A DNA stretch of 28,644 nt from JANLQX01 sp043775075 (GTDB lineage Bacteria > Actinomycetota > Acidimicrobiia > Acidimicrobiales > JANYDT01), in the NCBI GenBank assembly GCA_043775075.1, contig JAYVSS010000288.1, forward strand, positions 1 through 28,644. The letters run 5' to 3'. Shown here in pieces: positions 24,977 to 28,644 of the stretch. The number at the start of each line of letters is the position of its first letter. Positions within the stretch are counted from its first letter, which is position 1. A program made the translations under genes and the position numbers. A model generated the notes under the pieces. The model made no database searches. It had not been told where the DNA came from and saw only the letters and a list, made by a program, of their open reading frames with translations.

Positions 24977-25753
24977 TCAGAAGTTGGAGTTTGCTAGAGC
25001 TCGCAGCAAACGGAGGCTGGCTTCGTCGTCGAGCTCCACCAGGAACGTGTCGAGTGCTCGTGCTCCCTCGGAATGCACGTCGGCGGCGAGAACGTTGGCG
25101 CCCAGTCCGTGTAGTGCGTTGGCCACTCGAGCGAGTAGGCCGATCTCGTCTCGGGCTTCGACCTCAACCTTCCACCGTCCCTGCCCCATCGCCGCCACGC
25201 TGCGGACGGCGCAACCGTCAGGGAACACATTTGTTTCCGGCCGAGGAGCGGCCAGCGCCAGCGCGTTTCGTAAGGCCTGACCGATAAATGGGAAGTCGGG
25301 TTCGCCGCTCGACGGAAGGTCGCGGGTGCTCACCCGGAGGCGCTGCAGGGCCAATCCGTGGTGTGTCCAGGTGGCAATACGGGCGTCGTCGATCGACAAA
25401 CCGTGGTCGGCGAGCAGACCAGCGGTGGTGGCCAGGAGCCCGGGTCGGTCATGGGCGACGACGCTGAGCTCCCAGTCGGCCACCCCGGACACGATGCGGA
25501 TGCGCACCTCGTTCGGGCCCAGGCGGGGAGCGAGAAGCACCACATCGTTGGCCAGACCGGCCACCGACGTGCTCTCCCACCATGGGTCCGGAGCATCTTC
25601 GAGGAGCGACTCGATCGCCGACTTGGCGACTCCCTTGGCGACGGCTCGCGCCACGACCTCGTCTCCGGCGGCGTGGCGTTGACGCAAACCAGCCACTCCC
25701 GCCGAAGACGCTCGGGGCTCTTCCTGGGGGGCCGCCGGTGGGAGCAAAACCAT
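24977..25753 (-). CDS. Protein with two ACT domains (GlnD C-terminus-like)
   Basis: 258 residues. Residues about 95-165 (ELSVVAHDRPGLLATTAGLLADHGLSIDDARIATW) and 190-258 (WKVEVEARDEIGLLARVANALHGLGANVLAADVHSEG) are two ACT domains of the type found in tandem at the end of GlnD uridylyltransferases, which sense glutamine. The nucleotidyltransferase and HD domains of GlnD are absent, so it is probably a ligand-binding regulator; ligand and partner are unknown. The N-terminal ~90 residues are Ala/Gly-rich without a recognised domain. ATG 25753 is preceded in frame by GTG 25756. It lies 54 bp before the ABC exporter, same direction. Confidence 0.8.
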   Translation of the reverse strand: MVLLPPAAPQEEPRASSAGVAGLRQRHAAGDEVVARAVAKGVAKSAIESLLEDAPDPWWESTSVAGLANDVVLLAPRLGPNEVRIRIVSGVADWELSVVAHDRPGLLATTAGLLADHGLSIDDARIATWTHHGLALQRLRVSTRDLPSSGEPDFPFIGQALRNALALAAPRPETNVFPDGCAVRSVAAMGQGRWKVEVEARDEIGLLARVANALHGLGANVLAADVHSEGARALDTFLVELDDEASLRLLRALANSNF

Positions 25754-25756
25754 CAC

Positions 25757-25969
25757 CTCGATGATTGACCCCGATCATTTCGAGCATGTTTCACGCCGAT
25801 GCCGAGGAGCGAACAGTTGCACTTGTCGATGCGGGCCCCTGGGGGGCGTCCTTGCCGTATGCCACCACTTCGCAGCTGCGTCGAACCGGGTGATTCCACG
25901 AACTAGCTTTGGCGCGCCGGATTTCTGACGTTCCCCGACGTTGGAGCGAAACGGTTCGAAGGATGGTTC
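25757..25969. other. Divergent intergenic region between the ACT gene and the HelD-like gene
   Basis: This 213-bp gap is the largest without a gene. It must contain both promoters, but I see no clear -35/-10 pair. TAGCTT near 25903 is a possible -10 for the rightward gene, and AAGGA (about 8 nt before GTG 25970) is its ribosome site. Open frames crossing the gap have no protein-like content. Confidence 0.4.
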
Positions 25970-28162
25970 GTGTCTCAACACCCTGAGTTCGCCGCTGAAC
26001 AGGCGTATTTGACCTGGGCCTACGAGTGCCTGGAAACGATGCGTACAGCGGCGCGAGTGCTGCAGTACTCCATCGAAACCGGCCCCGGTGGTACTCACCA
26101 GGCCCGTTTTGAGCGAGACGTCGTCGAAGATCGGGCGATGGACCGTCTGTCACGCCTCCAGATCGGGGGCGAGTCGTTGATGTTTGGTCGTATCGACTGT
26201 CTGGGCGACGACGGCCCGAACTCGGGCGAACGTTTCTATATCGGTCGCCTGCCAGTGTCCGACCGTGAGCAAAATCCGGTCATCGTGGACTGGCGCGCGC
26301 CGATGGCCGAGTCGTTCTACCGGGCCACCGGCGCCGACCCGCTGGGGCTGGAACGCCGACGTCACTTTGCCACCGAAGCCGACCGTCTGGTCGGGGTCGA
26401 CGACGAGGTGTTTTCTCTCGCCCGGCTGGAGCACGAGAACGGTCTCGATCTGGTCGGTACTGGTGCGCTGTTGTCGGCGTTGGGACGCGCTCGCCGGGGT
26501 CAGATGCGCGACATCGTTGCCACCATTCAGCGCGAGCAAGACGAAATCATCCGCTCCGAACTGGCCGGCGCGCTCGTCGTCCAGGGTGGTCCAGGAACGG
26601 GTAAGACCGCAGTCGCACTGCATCGCACGGCGTATCTGCTGTACAGCCACCGCTTTCCGCTGGATCGCCAGGGAGTGCTCGTCGTCGGGCCGAGTCGACT
26701 GTTCATCCGGTACATCGGACGGGTGCTTCCGGCGTTGGGCGAGCATGCGGTGGAGCTGGCGTCGATCGACGATCTCGTCGCCGACGTGGCCGTCCGGGCC
26801 ACGGACTCGCACGAAACGGCCCGGGTCAAGGGCGATATCCGTATGGCCCCGATCATCCGGCGGGCGGTCCTGACCCGTCAGCGGGCACCCCGGGAGCCGT
26901 TGAAGGTCCAGTTCGGGGTCACCGAGCTCACCCTTTCCGTTGATGAATTGACCGAGATCGTGCAAACGGTGAAGCGAGCCCACCGCGTCCACAACGCCGC
27001 CCGCAAGCAGCTGCAGACGCTGCTCTGCGACCGGTTAGCGGACCGATACCGTGAGGCCCTCGCCCGCTTCGATCGAGCCGACATCACCTTCGATCGGGCT
27101 TCGATCGTGAGCCAGCTCAAGCGCAACGATGAGGTGCGAGCGTCGATCGACCGGATCTGGCCGTGGCTCACGCCCACGGTGTTGCTCCGTGATCTTTACG
27201 GCGCCGCCGCGCTCATAAAAGCAGCGGCGCGCGATCAGCTCAGCGAGGCTGAGCAATCGGCCCTCCTGCGGCCCCGAGGGGCGTCGATGGAGGACGTGTG
27301 CTGGACCTCCGCCGATATCGCGTTGCTCGACGAAGCGGCGATCTACCTGGGTGCTCTGCCAGCCAATGCCCACGTGCCCGGCTCGGCCGTGCAGCAGACG
27401 GCGATCCCCGGCCAGCATCGTGGGGTGAAGGCCAACGATCCGCATGAGGAAGGGATCCGAACCTACGGCCACCTGGTGGTCGATGAGGCCCAGGACCTCT
27501 CACCGATGCAGTTGCGGATGCTCGGTCGCCGATCGTTGAACGGATCGATGACGATCGTCGGCGATATCGGTCAGGCCACCGGAATGTGGGCGCCGAAATC
27601 GTGGGACGAGGTCTTGGCTCACCTCCCGATTAAACGTTCTCGCAAGGTCGAACTCACCGTTGGCTATCGTGCTCCGGCCGAAGTCATGGAACTCGCCGCT
27701 CGGGTGCTGGCCGTGGCGGCGCCGGAATTGTCGGTCCCTCGCTCGGTACGGAGCCAGGGCGAAATGCCGGTGTTTGTTTCCACCGCGCCAGAGGAACCGC
27801 TCACCGTGGCCGTGGCCCGGGCGCTCGCCGATCTCAAAGCCCGCCTCGGCGATGGAACGGTCGGAGTACTCTGCCCGGCTGCGCTGGTGGACCCGGTGTC
27901 CGAAGAGCTGCTGCGCCAGGGTGTCCCGTTGGATCCGAACGGGAGCATGGGCGACGGAATTGGCGTCCTCGCTATCGGAACGGCCAAGGGCCTGGAGTTC
28001 GACGGTGTCGTCGTGGTCGAACCGGCCCAGATGATTCGTGAAGCCGCTCAGGGCCTGCGGTCGCTGTATGTGGCGATCACCCGCACCACCAGACTGCTCA
28101 CCATCGTGTCCAGTGAACCGCTGCCGGCGGTGCTCGCTCCAGCTTCGGTCGGCGGGGCGTAG
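25970..28162 (+). CDS. helD: HelD-like superfamily 1 (UvrD-type) ATPase, RNA polymerase recycling factor candidate
   Basis: 730 residues. The start QHPEFAAEQAYLTWAYECLETMRTAARVLQ is a predicted N-terminal helical arm, followed by the HelD-characteristic VDWRAPMAESFYRATGADPLGLERRRHF region. Walker A is GGPGTGKT (206-213, with VALHRTAYLLY after it), and Walker B is VVDEAQD (504-509, LSPMQLRML). Later motifs include GDIGQATG, ELTVGYRAP and GLEFDGVVVVEP...LYVAITR. The VDWRAP block and the insertions separate it from UvrD/Rep DNA helicases. In Bacillus and Mycobacterium, HelD opens stalled RNA polymerase and frees it from nucleic acid; some actinobacterial HelD proteins give rifampicin tolerance. 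GTG start with AAGGA upstream. The PPOX gene follows after 2 nt. Confidence 0.92.
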   Translation: MSQHPEFAAEQAYLTWAYECLETMRTAARVLQYSIETGPGGTHQARFERDVVEDRAMDRLSRLQIGGESLMFGRIDCLGDDGPNSGERFYIGRLPVSDREQNPVIVDWRAPMAESFYRATGADPLGLERRRHFATEADRLVGVDDEVFSLARLEHENGLDLVGTGALLSALGRARRGQMRDIVATIQREQDEIIRSELAGALVVQGGPGTGKTAVALHRTAYLLYSHRFPLDRQGVLVVGPSRLFIRYIGRVLPALGEHAVELASIDDLVADVAVRATDSHETARVKGDIRMAPIIRRAVLTRQRAPREPLKVQFGVTELTLSVDELTEIVQTVKRAHRVHNAARKQLQTLLCDRLADRYREALARFDRADITFDRASIVSQLKRNDEVRASIDRIWPWLTPTVLLRDLYGAAALIKAAARDQLSEAEQSALLRPRGASMEDVCWTSADIALLDEAAIYLGALPANAHVPGSAVQQTAIPGQHRGVKANDPHEEGIRTYGHLVVDEAQDLSPMQLRMLGRRSLNGSMTIVGDIGQATGMWAPKSWDEVLAHLPIKRSRKVELTVGYRAPAEVMELAARVLAVAAPELSVPRSVRSQGEMPVFVSTAPEEPLTVAVARALADLKARLGDGTVGVLCPAALVDPVSEELLRQGVPLDPNGSMGDGIGVLAIGTAKGLEFDGVVVVEPAQMIREAAQGLRSLYVAITRTTRLLTIVSSEPLPAVLAPASVGGA

Positions 28163-28164
28163 GC

Positions 28165-28605
28165 GTGGCCCGGGTCCCGAGCGAGTTGACTGCGGATGAA
28201 GTGCGTTTTCTCACGGAGCGCCACCTCGCCACGCTGACCACGCTGCGCGCCGACGGGTCGCCGCACGTCGTTCCGGTGGGGTTCTCCTACGATGATGCGA
28301 CCGCCACCGCTCGGGTGATTTGTTCAGAGGGAACGCAAAAGGTGCGCAACGTCGATGCGACGGGTTCGACGGGTTCGACGGGTTCGACGGGTTCGACGGG
28401 TTCGGTGGTGCTGTGCCAGACGGCGGGCGCCGATTGGTTGTCCCTCGCCGGTCGGGGCACGGTGAATCGCGCCAGTGAGGCGATCGTCGAGGGCGAAGCC
28501 CGGTACGCCGCCCGCTACCAGGAGCCGCGACCCAATCCCCATCGGGTGGTGATTGAAATCGCCGTTACCCAGGTCCTGGGCCGGGTGCGGGATCGAGAGC
28601 GGTAA
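28165..28605 (+). CDS. PPOX-class (F420/FMN-dependent) oxidoreductase, with (TGS)5 insertion
   Basis: 146 residues, split beta-barrel flavin/F420-binding fold. The family start is ELTADEVRFLTERHLATLTTLRADGSPHVVPVGFSYDD, then VICSEGTQKVRN, the cofactor-phosphate region of this class, and VVLCQTAGADWLSLAGRGTV. Cofactor type (F420 or FMN) and substrate cannot be told here. Residues 66-80 are Thr-Gly-Ser repeated five times, in place of the short turn normally found there; without them the length would be about 131, usual for the family. GTG start 2 nt after the helD stop, so the two are probably co-translated. Confidence 0.88.
   Translation: MARVPSELTADEVRFLTERHLATLTTLRADGSPHVVPVGFSYDDATATARVICSEGTQKVRNVDATGSTGSTGSTGSTGSVVLCQTAGADWLSLAGRGTVNRASEAIVEGEARYAARYQEPRPNPHRVVIEIAVTQVLGRVRDRER
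28360..28404 (+). repeat. 9-bp tandem repeat (ACGGGTTCG)x5 in the PPOX gene
   Basis: Five perfect contiguous copies encode (Thr-Gly-Ser)5. Perfect identity between copies suggests recent expansion by slippage. Frame is kept whatever the copy number. Confidence 0.95.
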
Positions 28606-28644
28606 AACGCGGCTATTGTCTTCGGGCCCGCTCCAGCGGTGCTT

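Noticed and set aside
26150..26992. 280-residue minus-strand open frame opposite the HelD-like gene
   Set aside because: It is the complement of conserved HelD sequence and has no domain of its own.

Overview
The window (28,644 bp, GC-rich, tightly packed) looks like chromosome from an actinobacterium. The evidence is a mycobacterial-type XPB helicase, Ku with stand-alone LigD-like polymerase and ligase proteins, a DUF222-type HNH protein, a HelD-type RNA polymerase helicase, an F420/FMN PPOX protein and a MGCGDxCP-type (mycothiol-class) arsenate reductase. A member of the class Acidimicrobiia or a relative is my best guess, from gene style only. There is no gene-free stretch longer than about 215 bp. 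I found no tRNA, rRNA, CRISPR array, insertion sequence or integrase.

Layout. 1-642: 3' part of an HNH/DUF222 protein cut by the window edge. 770-2440: XPB-type DNA helicase. 2568-3530: secreted threonine-rich protein of unknown role. 3638-9212: a methyltransferase (+) converging on a minus-strand run lnt-like > GT4 glycosyltransferase > methyltransferase > terpene-cyclase-fold ('prenyltransferase') protein; together these look like a cell-envelope glycolipid or isoprenoid modification set. 9265-10878: divergent SDR-fold protein with a zinc ribbon. 11031-17315 (minus): GntR regulator > fused FAD/[2Fe-2S] subunit > molybdopterin subunit of a xanthine-dehydrogenase-family enzyme > Ku > LigD-type polymerase, with very short gaps. 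17378-19509: arsenic island with ArsC, a MIP-family channel and ArsI on minus, and divergent ArsR on plus. 19546-25753 (minus): ACT-domain protein > ABC exporter > hemE > hemY/cgoX > ATP-dependent DNA ligase, the last three overlapping or closely spaced. 25970-28605 (plus): HelD-like helicase > PPOX flavoprotein.

How the genes fit together. Ku, the LigD polymerase and the DNA ligase would make a non-homologous end-joining set, but split over two transcription units 7.7 kb apart and attached to metabolic genes. The arsenic genes would reduce arsenate, let arsenite leave through a channel rather than a pump, and cleave C-As bonds, under an ArsR whose operator is an extended dyad carrying both divergent promoters. 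HemE and HemY give two steps of haem synthesis.

Most notable points: an Lnt homologue whose catalytic Cys is Ser; the glycosyltransferase/methyltransferase/cyclase-fold cluster next to it; the ligase translationally coupled to hemY; the symmetric ars promoter/operator; several in-frame short tandem repeats (6 or 9 bp units) inside coding genes; and -10-like hexamers 6-8 nt ahead of several start codons, which suggests leaderless mRNAs.
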